From: Candidatus Bathyarchaeota archaeon | GTDB taxonomy: Archaea > Thermoproteota > Bathyarchaeia > Bathyarchaeales > Bathycorpusculaceae | DNA length: 64,000 nucleotides | Direction: 5' to 3' | Assembly (NCBI GenBank): GCA_022865885.1 | Contig: JALHSQ010000127.1 | Span: forward strand, 1-64,000 | In this document: one piece after another, positions 34,574 through 42,821 of the stretch | How the letters are laid out: each line of letters begins with the position of its first letter | Numbering within the stretch: position 1 is the stretch's first letter | Translations under genes and position numbers: made by a program | Notes under the pieces: model-generated | What the model saw: the letters and a program-made list of their open reading frames with translations, nothing else | Told to the model about the DNA's origin: nothing | Databases searched by the model: none

Positions 34574-35824
34574 TTAGATGCGACCCAATGCACTCATAGC
34601 ATCAACGATTTTCCTAACTGCTGTAACATAGGCGGCAGTTCTCATGTCTACTTTGCATTGCAAGTAAGTCTGGTAAACGTCATGGAAAGCTTCGTTCATA
34701 ACACGCTTCAATTTCTCATCAACTTCCTCGTTGCTCCAGTAGTATCCCATGCGGTTCTGAACCCATTCGAAATAGCTTACTGTGACTCCTCCAGCGTTGG
34801 CTAAGACGTCTGGGATCACAAAAACCCCTCTATCATGCAGGATTTTGTCTGCCTCCGGGGTCGTAGGCCCATTTGCCTCTTCAACCACAAGCTTCGCTTT
34901 GACCTTGTCCGCATTCTTCAAAGTTATCTGAGTCTCTAGAGCTGCAGGGATAAGTATGTCGCAATCCAAAGTAATCGGGTCTTCAGTGGTTATTGCCTTG
35001 GTTCCAGGGAATCCCTTAACGCTCTTTGTTTTGTTCTTGTGCTCTATTAGAGCTATTGGATTAATGCCATTTGCATTATACACACCCGCTGTGGAATCAC
35101 TTACTGCGACTATTTTGCTGCCTAGTTCATGAAGGTATTGAGCCATGGGTTGGGCCGCGTTGCCAAATCCTTGAATGGAAACACGAGCGCCTTTCAGGGA
35201 AATGTTCAAAGCCTTTACAGCTTCTAGGGTTGCGAAATATGCTCCTCGGCCAGTTGCTGTATCCCGCCCTTTTGAACCTCCTATGCTGAGTGACTTCGAA
35301 GTGATAACACCTGGGAGGTATTCGCCCATAATCTTGTAGTATTCGTCAGCTATCCAACCCATAATTTGAGCGGTTGTGTTGACGTCTGGTGCTGGAACGT
35401 CTTTGTCGACACCTATGAACCGCGCTATTCGGGCTGCGTAGCCTCTTGTCAATCGTTCGAGTTCGCCTATTGACAGCTCCTTTGGATTGCATGTGATCCC
35501 ACCTTTGCCACCGCCATAAGGAATGCCGACAACTGCGTTCTTGATGCTCATCCAGTACGATAGTGATTTGACTTCGTCCAAGCATACGCTGGGATGATAA
35601 CGAATGCCGCCTTTTGCTGGTCCTCTTGCAGTATTGTGTTGTGCGCGGTATCCTGTGAAAACCTTGATCTTGCCGTTGTCCATCTTTACTGGAATCGTAA
35701 CAGTCAAAATCCTTTCATGGCTGCTCAGGACTTCCACGACATCTGAACTCAGTTTCAATATTGCTGCTGCATTTTTGAGTGGTTTCAGTGATTCTTCAAA
35801 GAGACTTGTTTTCTTTTCAGACAT
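34574..35824 (-). CDS. gdhA: Glutamate dehydrogenase
   Basis: 416 residues. Substrate and catalytic motifs GPAKGGIRYHP and IPYGGGKGGI (catalytic Lys), PAPDVNTTAQIMGW, nucleotide loop IQGFGNAAQP, and EEANGPTTPEAD and PDVLANAGGVTVSYFEW near the C-terminus. Interconverts glutamate and 2-oxoglutarate plus ammonia; the hexameric archaeal type. Cofactor preference cannot be judged with certainty. The promoter is a TATA box at 35878-35889 (minus CGCTTAAAAGCT), about 55 bases before the ATG. Its product glutamate links to the 5-oxoprolinase operon only metabolically. Confidence 0.96.
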   Translation of the reverse strand: MSEKKTSLFEESLKPLKNAAAILKLSSDVVEVLSSHERILTVTIPVKMDNGKIKVFTGYRAQHNTARGPAKGGIRYHPSVCLDEVKSLSYWMSIKNAVVGIPYGGGKGGITCNPKELSIGELERLTRGYAARIARFIGVDKDVPAPDVNTTAQIMGWIADEYYKIMGEYLPGVITSKSLSIGGSKGRDTATGRGAYFATLEAVKALNISLKGARVSIQGFGNAAQPMAQYLHELGSKIVAVSDSTAGVYNANGINPIALIEHKNKTKSVKGFPGTKAITTEDPITLDCDILIPAALETQITLKNADKVKAKLVVEEANGPTTPEADKILHDRGVFVIPDVLANAGGVTVSYFEWVQNRMGYYWSNEEVDEKLKRVMNEAFHDVYQTYLQCKVDMRTAAYVTAVRKIVDAMSALGRI

Positions 35825-36006
35825 TTTTCCTTCACCTTTACATTTGTAAACTAATTGAAGTGGAGAAAAACAGCACTAGCTTTTAAGCGTTGCTTCCAAT
35901 GCTTCAGGAATACCTCATGCAAATCGTTTTTTCAATAAGTCAAATATAGACCAGCTATTCTGGTCGAAATCCCTCCCAGTTCTCGATCACATTTGTCCAA
36001 TTACAG

Positions 36007-36016
36007 TTTTTATATC
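36007..36016 (+). promoter_or_regulatory. TATA box of the gins23-mcm operon
   Basis: TTTTTATATC, 27 bases before the ATG at 36043. Transcription would begin very near that ATG, so the gins23 message is leaderless or nearly so if 36043 is used. Confidence 0.55.
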
Positions 36017-36042
36017 TCCTGCGCACTAGCTAGCAATACGAA

Positions 36043-36627
36043 ATGGGGAGAAGTGGAATACAAATGAAGACTTTGACAGCAATCAAGAACTTGGATTTCA
36101 GCTTTGAAAACTCAACTGCCAGAATAATCGCAAATAGAAGCTGCCCTGAAATCAAGCTTGCAGGATTAAGTGTTGGACCTTTTGAAGAAGGAAATGAATA
36201 CGAGACGTATTATTGGGTCGCTTTCGAGTTAGATAGATCTGGAATTGCCCACTTTCGCGAAGGCGAGAGCATGAACATTTCCAAGCTCAGCAAAACTCAA
36301 TGGACGGAACGTGTCCAAGCAACTGGTCAGATACCCAGATTACCTGATGAGTTCTACCCGAAACTTCGAAGATGCCTTTCGGAGTCAAAAAGGAACTCTG
36401 CGAAGATTCCAGAGAAAATGCTGGAATATGAGAAGGCCATGCACTTAACGAGGGATATAATAAATTCAAGACTGAGGAAAATTGTCTCTATAGCTTCAGC
36501 GCCGGCTCAAACGGAGCAAGTGCTAAAGAACTTCTCAAAAGAGGAGAGGCTCCTTTACGATCAACTTTATGTGCTCATCAGTGAATGGCGAACGAGTATA
36601 TTGGAGTATGAAGAGGTAGAAAAATGA
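36043..36627 (+). CDS. gins23: GINS complex subunit, Gins23 type
   Basis: 194 residues (187 if the ATG at 36064, MKTLTAIKN, is used). The small beta domain comes first (ARIIANRSCPEIKL, GLSVGPFEEGNEYETYYWVAFELDRSGI in parts) and the helical A domain follows (DEFYPKLRRCLSE; KFSKEERLLYDQLYVLISEWR-like C-terminus). This B-then-A order marks the Psf2/Psf3-like Gins23 rather than Gins51. With Gins51 it forms the tetrameric GINS that joins MCM into the replicative CMG helicase. The gene overlaps mcm by 4 bases, a classic archaeal pairing. Confidence 0.85.
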   Translation: MGRSGIQMKTLTAIKNLDFSFENSTARIIANRSCPEIKLAGLSVGPFEEGNEYETYYWVAFELDRSGIAHFREGESMNISKLSKTQWTERVQATGQIPRLPDEFYPKLRRCLSESKRNSAKIPEKMLEYEKAMHLTRDIINSRLRKIVSIASAPAQTEQVLKNFSKEERLLYDQLYVLISEWRTSILEYEEVEK

Positions 36628-38666
36628 CAGAAGAACTAGAAGCAGCAGATCCGCAAGAGCAGATTCAGGAATTTCTGAAGACAGAGAAATATCGCCAAAG
36701 AATATCGCAGTTGGCAGTGTCTGGCAAAACGTCGGTGATGATTGATTTCGAGGATCTTCTAACATTCGATCAAAAACTTGCAGAAGGGTTGTTGGAGAAG
36801 CCTGATGAGTACTTGAGATATGCCAACAATGCGGCTCTTGAGCAACTGCGAATAGAAGATCCGGAATATGCCGAGAAAATAGAAGCAGAAAGAGTGACAG
36901 TGGGAATTGTAAGTCTGCTAGAAGCTGCACAACTGCGGAAACTTGGCTCAGACCATATCGGAAGGCTAGTCATGGTTGAAGGCATCGTTGTCCGTTCAAC
37001 ACCAGTTCGTCCAATGGTTATGCAAGCGGCATTCAAATGCAAAAGATGTGGTGAAATCACTCCAGTTAACCAAACAGGCCAATTCCTCAAGGCACCTTTC
37101 GTGTGCAGCAACCCCTCCTGCAGCGCCAAAGGGCCCTTCGACTTCGTTCAAGAAGAATCCACATTCATAGACTCCCAAGACCTTCGACTCCAAGAAAGAC
37201 CTGAAGACTTGCCACCCGGGCAACTTCCCCGAACGCTTAACGCAAAACTTGTGGGAAGAGAGATCGTTGACGTCGCTAGACCAGGCGATCATGTTTCCGT
37301 GACTGGCATTGTCCGCGCCTTTGCCCCCGCCCGCCCTGGAGTTGGAAAGTTACGCACTTTTATCTTATTTCTGGATGTCAATTCAATCGAAGTCTTAGGC
37401 AAAGAACCAGAGACATCAATGCCATCACCAGAAGAAGAAAAGCAGATTCTCGAACTTGCGAAAGATCCGTGGATTCACAGGAAAATCACGACTTCGATTG
37501 CACCATCAATCTATGGATACGACCACATCAAAGAAGCAATTATGTACCTTCTTTTTGGAGGTGTTCAGAAAATTTTACCAGACATTACTGTAAGAGGAGA
37601 GATAAACTCCCTGCTAGTTGGGGATCCAGGAACTGCAAAATCTCAGCTCCTGCAGTATGTAGCGAGAATTGCGCCGCGTGGACTTTACACTTCAGGCCGT
37701 GGCACAACTGCGGCCGGCTTGACGGCGGCAGTCATACGAGAAAGGGGAGGTGGAATGACTCTTGAAGCTGGAGCACTCGTCTTGGCGGACAAAGGAATAG
37801 CATGTATTGACGAAATGGACAAAATGAGACCAGATGATAGAGTGGCAATTCACGAGGCCATGGAGCAACACACGGTTTCAGTTGCGAAAGGCGGCATCGT
37901 CGCGACGCTCAACGCGAGAACCGCGATACTAGCAGCCTCCAACCCGACTCTGGGAAGATATGAACCGCATCGTACAGTAGCAGAAAATATCTCGTTACCC
38001 GTCACCATACTTTCTAGGTTTGATTTAATCTTCATTCTGAGAGATGTGCCGAACAAAGATTCAGACAGCAAAATGGCCGAACATATTCTCGAGATTCATA
38101 GAAGGGGATCAACCCCTGTGGAGCCACCAATCCAGATGGAACTACTGCGAAAATACATTACATATGCAAAAGGAGTCAAACCCGCATTGACCACGGAAGC
38201 AATACAGCGCCTTAAAGATTTCTACTTGGCAATGCGGTCAGCAAGTGAAACTGAGGGTTCCCCCGTAGCAATAACTGCACGACAACTTGAATCACTCGTT
38301 CGTGTGGCGGAAGCAAGAGCCCGTTCATGTCTTAGAAAAGAAGTGACGGCCGAAGATGCAGAGGCAGCCATCGCCATAATGGACAAGTCGCTCGAAGAAG
38401 TCGGAATAGATATGTCCTCATACAAGAGAGACATAGACATAATAATGACTGGAAAGCCCAAGAGCATGAGAGACAGGCTACAAATCATTCTTTCAACACT
38501 AATGGCGTTGGAAAGGGAAACGGGGTTAGTCGAGAAGACAACGCTACTAAACGAGTTAGACACCAAATACAAGGTTTCAAGAGGAGAAGCAGAACGACTG
38601 ATCGGACAGCTACTGCGTGAAGGAACAATCTACGAACCTAGAGAAGGGTACCTGAAAAAGACTTAG
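36624..38666 (+). CDS. mcm: MCM replicative helicase
   Basis: 680 residues. N-terminal domain with a zinc finger (Cys139, 142, 161, 166), the AAA+ domain with Walker A GDPGTAKSQLL (333-343), Walker B ACIDEMDKM (393-401), sensor 1 ILAASNP, arginine-finger LSRFDLIF, and a C-terminal winged helix (about 600-680). Hexameric 3'-5' helicase of chromosomal replication. No intein. The start overlaps the end of gins23 (ATGA). Confidence 0.97.
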   Translation: MTEELEAADPQEQIQEFLKTEKYRQRISQLAVSGKTSVMIDFEDLLTFDQKLAEGLLEKPDEYLRYANNAALEQLRIEDPEYAEKIEAERVTVGIVSLLEAAQLRKLGSDHIGRLVMVEGIVVRSTPVRPMVMQAAFKCKRCGEITPVNQTGQFLKAPFVCSNPSCSAKGPFDFVQEESTFIDSQDLRLQERPEDLPPGQLPRTLNAKLVGREIVDVARPGDHVSVTGIVRAFAPARPGVGKLRTFILFLDVNSIEVLGKEPETSMPSPEEEKQILELAKDPWIHRKITTSIAPSIYGYDHIKEAIMYLLFGGVQKILPDITVRGEINSLLVGDPGTAKSQLLQYVARIAPRGLYTSGRGTTAAGLTAAVIRERGGGMTLEAGALVLADKGIACIDEMDKMRPDDRVAIHEAMEQHTVSVAKGGIVATLNARTAILAASNPTLGRYEPHRTVAENISLPVTILSRFDLIFILRDVPNKDSDSKMAEHILEIHRRGSTPVEPPIQMELLRKYITYAKGVKPALTTEAIQRLKDFYLAMRSASETEGSPVAITARQLESLVRVAEARARSCLRKEVTAEDAEAAIAIMDKSLEEVGIDMSSYKRDIDIIMTGKPKSMRDRLQIILSTLMALERETGLVEKTTLLNELDTKYKVSRGEAERLIGQLLREGTIYEPREGYLKKT

Positions 38667-38811
38667 CGACACAGCAATCTTGAACCCTTAAGCGTTGAGA
38701 AGAATGTTCCGCTAAGACTGAATGTTTGAACGCAACTTATCAATGAAGCCATAGAGGAAAGCGGCTGAGAGAATAGTTGGAATAATCAAGTAAGAAGCTT
38801 GTTCGCAAGTT

Positions 38812-39585
38812 TTACGAAATGTACGTGGTTTTCTTGTCTTCTTCTTTCCTAGTCTCTTCTGCTTGCAATGCTCTTCTTTCCTCGATTTTCTGCAGGCGCG
38901 TAACCATTTTCTCTGCCTTGCCGATTTCCTCATTAAGAGCAGCCAAGTTAACGTCCAGTTTGAGCATTGTCTGCAGTACTTCTAAGACGCTCTTGGCAGC
39001 TTCAGGATCTGGCAGATATCCTCGCGTCTCGCCCAAGAGGCACATGGCTCGAATCTTCTTGAAGCGAGCCATGCCTAAGATCAGACCGGCAGTGCCGACT
39101 ATCGGGCTTGCGGTAGAGCTGACTAAGGCGCCAGCTTTCAACGCTGTGTCTAATACTTCTTGATGTGTTGATGCCGCTATGACTTTTGGCTTTTCCTTGG
39201 CTTCCATTCGATAGCCACCTACTGTGATGATTAGTCTTACGTTATGATTCTTGGCGAAATCTAGCAGGCAATCAGAAAGCTCGTATTGCCCTTCAGCCGT
39301 TTGTGCCTGATTGTCGCCGGTGAAAAGCATAAGATCGTTTTTCCCATTCTTGCTTTTCCAGAAGTAGAATGACCCGTTCAGTAACCTGACAGCTCCTTTC
39401 TTGCTGACAAGGACGAAATATGGGAAGTGTGGTGAATAGAGAGTTGCGAATCTTTTCGCTCCTAGTTGTTTGATCAGGTGGCGTACGGCAATCTTGCCAA
39501 CCAGTCCTAGGCCTGGAAGGCCTTCTATTAGCACAGGATCGCTTAACTCGATCTTCAAGTTTTCCTTGATGACGGTTTCTTTCAC
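38812..39585 (-). CDS. PAC2-family protein (proteasome assembly chaperone-like)
   Basis: 257 residues. DPVLIEGLPGLGLVGKIAVRHLI and SPIVGTAGLILGMARFKKIRAMCLLGETRGYLPDPEAAKSVLEVL (seen in pieces) define the archaeal PAC2/COG2047 group. The C-terminal 50 residues are a charged coiled coil. Relatives resemble eukaryotic Pac2 proteasome assembly factors; the archaeal role is unproven. Last gene of the L44e-S27e-aIF2alpha-Nop10 operon, overlapping nop10 by 4 bases. Confidence 0.85.
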   Translation of the reverse strand: MKETVIKENLKIELSDPVLIEGLPGLGLVGKIAVRHLIKQLGAKRFATLYSPHFPYFVLVSKKGAVRLLNGSFYFWKSKNGKNDLMLFTGDNQAQTAEGQYELSDCLLDFAKNHNVRLIITVGGYRMEAKEKPKVIAASTHQEVLDTALKAGALVSSTASPIVGTAGLILGMARFKKIRAMCLLGETRGYLPDPEAAKSVLEVLQTMLKLDVNLAALNEEIGKAEKMVTRLQKIEERRALQAEETRKEEDKKTTYIS

Positions 39586-39752
39586 GTCGTCTGCCTCTTC
39601 TGCTTTAAAGCCATTCTGTACTTGAGGTATTTGTCATCTGGCGAAAACCTTGGTGGATGTGGCACTCGAACTCTCCCGGCACAACATCCACATATGTCAC
39701 TCTTCAAGGTGTACTTCAAGCATTTCTCGCATTTTCTTAGGAGCCAAACCAT
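39582..39752 (-). CDS. nop10: H/ACA RNP protein Nop10
   Basis: 56 residues from the ATG at 39752. WLLRKCEKCLKYTLKSDICGCCAGRVRVPHPPRFSPDDKY (split: zinc ribbon Cys at 8, 11, 20 and 22/23, then the PHPPRFSPDDKY motif) is Nop10. It binds Cbf5 in the H/ACA pseudouridylation particle. The longer open frame upstream overlaps aIF2alpha and is not used; the true start is one base after that gene's stop. Confidence 0.92.
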   Translation of the reverse strand: MVWLLRKCEKCLKYTLKSDICGCCAGRVRVPHPPRFSPDDKYLKYRMALKQKRQTT

Positions 39753-39753
39753 T

Positions 39754-40554
39754 CTACTTCTCCCTTCTGAAGACGCCGTGCCCGCCGGCCTTTTCGATGC
39801 TTGAAACAACGTTTTGTGTGACTTTTTGTAGGACGTCTTCAGCACGTTTGTAATTGTCCGCTAGCACCTCGATGCAGTATTTGGGTGCGGCGATGACGTA
39901 GAATCGGAATTTCGCGTCTCGATATTTCTCCGCTTTTTTCGCATTCATGAAAGCTTCCTTGATTACTTTGACACCATCCGGTTTGCTGCAACTTACTTCA
40001 ACCACGCCTTTTACTTTGACCATCGGTACATGTATTCTTTCTCGAGCGACCTCGGCGAAAGCCCCTGCAATGTTCTCAGGCACTCCGATCTTCGTCAGGA
40101 TTTCTGGGCCTTCCTTCACTGCTCTTTCGAAGCCTTCATACAATCCGTATTCTTTGTCTATGGCTCCAACGGCTTTTTCGTAGATTTCGTCGAGTTGTAG
40201 GCCCGTTTTTTCAGCGACACTTCGAAGTAAAGCTTCAGCTTTTCGCTCCTTCTTCCAAGATAGCATCTTTTCGATTTTTTCCCTTTTCGTGACTCTTCGA
40301 AGCGACAGGTCTATGTGTCTCTTTTCTGTGTCTACTCGCAGGACCTTCAAAACGGCTTTTTGTCCTTCCCGTACAAAGTCACGGATGTTCCGAATCCAAG
40401 AAGAAGAGATTTCAGAGATGTGCAAAAGCCCTTGCTGGTCGTATTCATCCAGTTTTGCATATGCGCCATAATCGGTGACGTTTTGTATTGTTGCGATTAC
40501 CAAGTCGCCGGCTTCTGGCCACTCCTGTTTTCGTGTCGCCATTGCCGTAGTCAT
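39754..40554 (-). CDS. Translation initiation factor aIF2 alpha subunit
   Basis: 266 residues. N-terminal S1/OB domain: PEAGDLVIATIQNVTDYGAY, GLLHISEISSSWIRNIRDFVREG (two parts) and DLSLRRVTKREK. The helical middle and the C-terminal alpha-beta domain that binds the gamma subunit (VKGVVEVSCSKPDGVKVIKEA) follow. As part of aIF2 it brings initiator tRNA to the ribosome. Second start MATRKQEW is possible. It lies between rps27e and nop10. Confidence 0.93.
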   Translation of the reverse strand: MTTAMATRKQEWPEAGDLVIATIQNVTDYGAYAKLDEYDQQGLLHISEISSSWIRNIRDFVREGQKAVLKVLRVDTEKRHIDLSLRRVTKREKIEKMLSWKKERKAEALLRSVAEKTGLQLDEIYEKAVGAIDKEYGLYEGFERAVKEGPEILTKIGVPENIAGAFAEVARERIHVPMVKVKGVVEVSCSKPDGVKVIKEAFMNAKKAEKYRDAKFRFYVIAAPKYCIEVLADNYKRAEDVLQKVTQNVVSSIEKAGGHGVFRREK

Positions 40555-40556
40555 CT

Positions 40557-40754
40557 CTATTCAAAGACCGCTACTATTTCGCCTTTGATCTTTGCTTTTC
40601 CACCTGACGGTGCAGCAAGCTCGGTTCCACACACGTTGCAGTTGACCTTGTTTGTAGCGTTTCCAAAGATTGTTTGTTCATTTCCACATTTTAGACATTT
40701 CACGCTGATAAAACTGCTTCTTGGTCTTGGTATGAGTCTTTCCCATTCGGACAT
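40557..40754 (-). CDS. rps27e: Ribosomal protein S27e
   Basis: 65 residues from the ATG at 40754 (MSEWERLIPRPRSSF), preceded by a GGAGG ribosome-binding site 9 bases upstream; the ATG eight codons earlier overlaps rpl44e and would precede that site. Zinc ribbon CLKCGNEQ and CNVCGTELA with the conserved GGKAKIKGEIV tail. Small-subunit protein. Confidence 0.94.
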   Translation of the reverse strand: MSEWERLIPRPRSSFISVKCLKCGNEQTIFGNATNKVNCNVCGTELAAPSGGKAKIKGEIVAVFE

Positions 40755-40770
40755 AACATCAACCTCCAGT

Positions 40771-41046
40771 TTAGGCAATCACCAGTTTTCTTAATCGAAT
40801 GCCATCCTTATGTCTTGCATAACCGCAGACCTTGCATTTCAGTTTAAGAGTCTGCTTCTTAGTTGTTTTGGAAAACTCCCTTTGAAGAGGGTACTTCTGT
40901 CCACCGTAACCACGCTTTTCTCTATCATGATGACGTTCACCTTTAGCTAGGGCTCTCCTCTTTCCGGGCTTGTAAAGAGAAACCGAATGAACCTGATGCT
41001 TCCTGCATTTAGGGCAATAAGTCGTAACTTCTTTCTTAACGTTCAC
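40771..41046 (-). CDS. rpl44e: Ribosomal protein L44e
   Basis: 91 residues from a GTG at 41046 (NVKKEVTTYCPKCRKHQVH), giving the usual ten-residue lead before the first Cys; a GTG at 41055 is an alternative. Zinc ligands CPKC and CKVC, middle EKRGYGGQKYPLQREFSKTTKKQTLKL (in parts) and C-terminal HKDGIRLRKL are typical. It binds near the large-subunit E site. First gene of the operon; TATA at 41088-41099. Confidence 0.94.
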   Translation of the reverse strand: MNVKKEVTTYCPKCRKHQVHSVSLYKPGKRRALAKGERHHDREKRGYGGQKYPLQREFSKTTKKQTLKLKCKVCGYARHKDGIRLRKLVIA

Positions 41047-41087
41047 TCTAAACACTACCGGCTTTCCATAAAGAAAACACACACGTT

Positions 41088-41099
41088 CTTATACTTTTT
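41088..41099 (-). promoter_or_regulatory. TATA box of the rpl44e operon
   Basis: Minus strand AAAAAGTATAAG, about 42 bases before the chosen rpl44e start; it would serve rpl44e, rps27e, aIF2alpha, nop10 and the PAC2-family gene. Confidence 0.5.
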
Positions 41100-41253
41100 C
41101 GCTATTCTCCAAAACATACCTAGCGCAGTCGGTGTCTCCGAAACCTGATCTACCACCCTTGGGCAAAAAAACGGCTACTCATAAATATCGCCTCATGCTG
41201 AACTGATACATACATCAAACACACTGGAAATGCAGAGCAGGAATCGTTAAGCA

Positions 41254-42252
41254 ATGAAAGATACACAGAAAACCAGATACATCGAAATTATCAGGAGAAC
41301 CTTACCATTTCTAGCCTTTGCCATACCATTCATTATGCTGTACCTATTGTACCCAAGCTCTTTTGAAGCTACATGGAAAGGCAGAACGTACTATCTTTTC
41401 TTTCTATGGTTATTCTTGCTAGAAATGATAATGAGTTCAGCGAAGCCCGAACACATGGAAAAGAAACGGTGGTTTCTGAAAGCCATTTTTGCTCTTTCGC
41501 TGCTTCTTCCTACCATATGTGTTGTCACTGCCAACTATCTTGGACTCAACACGATGATTGTAAATGAGGCTGGAAGGCTTGGTGTCGGTTGGCCAAGCTT
41601 AATGCCTCTTTCGACGGAGTATCTAGTCTTCGCGGTGCTTTTTGTATCAATAGTCTCTCTGAGCTACGGGATCAGTAATCTTGTGGATTTTCCGATTTCA
41701 ATATTCTTCTTGGGAACGATAGGAGCAATATATACGATTGATAACCTATACCCGTATGGAAATTTCACCCCATTTCAACTCATAGTCCCCACGACCGCGT
41801 TTCTAGCAATGGGTGTTCTGAACCTAATGGGGTACCACACGGTTGCATTGCCAATAGATGCTAAAGTGCCTTATTTTATCGCTTCGAACGCACAAGGGCA
41901 GATCTCACAGCCTCTTGGAATTGCCTGGGCTTGCTCCGGTGTTGAAAGCCTCATAATATATACAATTACGATATTGCTGTTCCTTAGAAGAAGCACCTTC
42001 TCATATGCAGCCAGAGCAATTTACTTCGTGATTGGAGCCGTCATTACCTATTTTATCAATATCCTAAGAATTGCCACTTTGTTCATAATCTCAGTACAAG
42101 GTGGTGATATTGGTCCATTTCATGATTACTATGGTCAACTTTATTCCATTTCTTGGATATTGTCCTACCCATTGATCATGATCGGAAGTCAACTCTTGTG
42201 GAGCAAGATTACAAAACCTTCAAAAGACCACAAGGATTCAAAGAAACTCTAA
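41254..42252 (+). CDS. Archaeosortase/exosortase-family protein
   Basis: 332 residues, about eight to nine transmembrane helices. The catalytic triad of archaeosortases is visible: Cys227 in AWACSGVESL, Arg272 in FINILRIATLF and His290 in PFHDYYGQLY, each at the outer end of a helix. These enzymes cut C-terminal tripartite sorting signals of surface proteins and attach them to membrane lipid. The architecture and ACSGVES motif are closest to the thaumarchaeal-type branch as I recall it. TATA-like CATAAATATC at 41180-41189. A monocistronic gene; surface proteins in this window end in a plain transmembrane helix without an obvious PGF-type motif. Confidence 0.85.
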   Translation: MKDTQKTRYIEIIRRTLPFLAFAIPFIMLYLLYPSSFEATWKGRTYYLFFLWLFLLEMIMSSAKPEHMEKKRWFLKAIFALSLLLPTICVVTANYLGLNTMIVNEAGRLGVGWPSLMPLSTEYLVFAVLFVSIVSLSYGISNLVDFPISIFFLGTIGAIYTIDNLYPYGNFTPFQLIVPTTAFLAMGVLNLMGYHTVALPIDAKVPYFIASNAQGQISQPLGIAWACSGVESLIIYTITILLFLRRSTFSYAARAIYFVIGAVITYFINILRIATLFIISVQGGDIGPFHDYYGQLYSISWILSYPLIMIGSQLLWSKITKPSKDHKDSKKL

Positions 42253-42272
42253 TTGACACCTATTTCCATCGC

Positions 42273-42821
42273 CTAGTTGGCCTCGACAGTCTCGGTCAAA
42301 CCTTGTTTGCATAAAACCGTGGCGTTCTCAGCAGGTAAGGAAGCCACGTCCTCAACTTTGAATGGACCATAAGGGTTCATATCTGCGCCAATAATCTCCG
42401 GAACATCCTTGAGAAAGCGAACGACGACATTCTTACGCTTGCATTCAACATTCACAGGTTTCAAATGCCCTTCAAGAAGATTTCTAGTGAAAGCCTGATA
42501 AGCCTCAGATATAGGTAAGATCGTCGTTTGAAGCTTTTCTTCCTCAATTGTCAGAGTTTCGATTGAAGCCTTTTCACCCTGAGTCGCTATCTTGACTAGT
42601 TTTCTATAACGCACCCGAACTAACTCATGAAGCATACGTCTCGCGTTTCGAACCTCACTCTTGAGGAGCTGCGCTTTTGCTGTCCTTTTGTCGAGCATTC
42701 GACCTTCTTCTTTAAGCTTCTGCATGTATTCAGCAGCTCTAGAGTAGAAGTCCGTAGGAAGCTTCTCAAGTTTGACACTTTGAAATTCGCGTTCCCATGT
42801 TTCATACAGTTCGTGATACAT
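42273..42821 (-). CDS. gins51: GINS complex subunit, Gins51 type
   Basis: 182 residues. Helical A domain first (YETWEREFQSVKLEKLPTDFY; EVRNARRMLHELVRVRYRKLVKIA in parts), then the small beta domain at the C-terminus (NVVVRFLKDVPEIIGADMNPYGPF). A-then-B order identifies the Sld5/Psf1-like Gins51. It overlaps the end of priS by 20 bases, the conserved archaeal primase-GINS arrangement, and together with the Gins23 gene at 36043 completes the GINS set. Confidence 0.88.
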   Translation of the reverse strand: MYHELYETWEREFQSVKLEKLPTDFYSRAAEYMQKLKEEGRMLDKRTAKAQLLKSEVRNARRMLHELVRVRYRKLVKIATQGEKASIETLTIEEEKLQTTILPISEAYQAFTRNLLEGHLKPVNVECKRKNVVVRFLKDVPEIIGADMNPYGPFKVEDVASLPAENATVLCKQGLTETVEAN

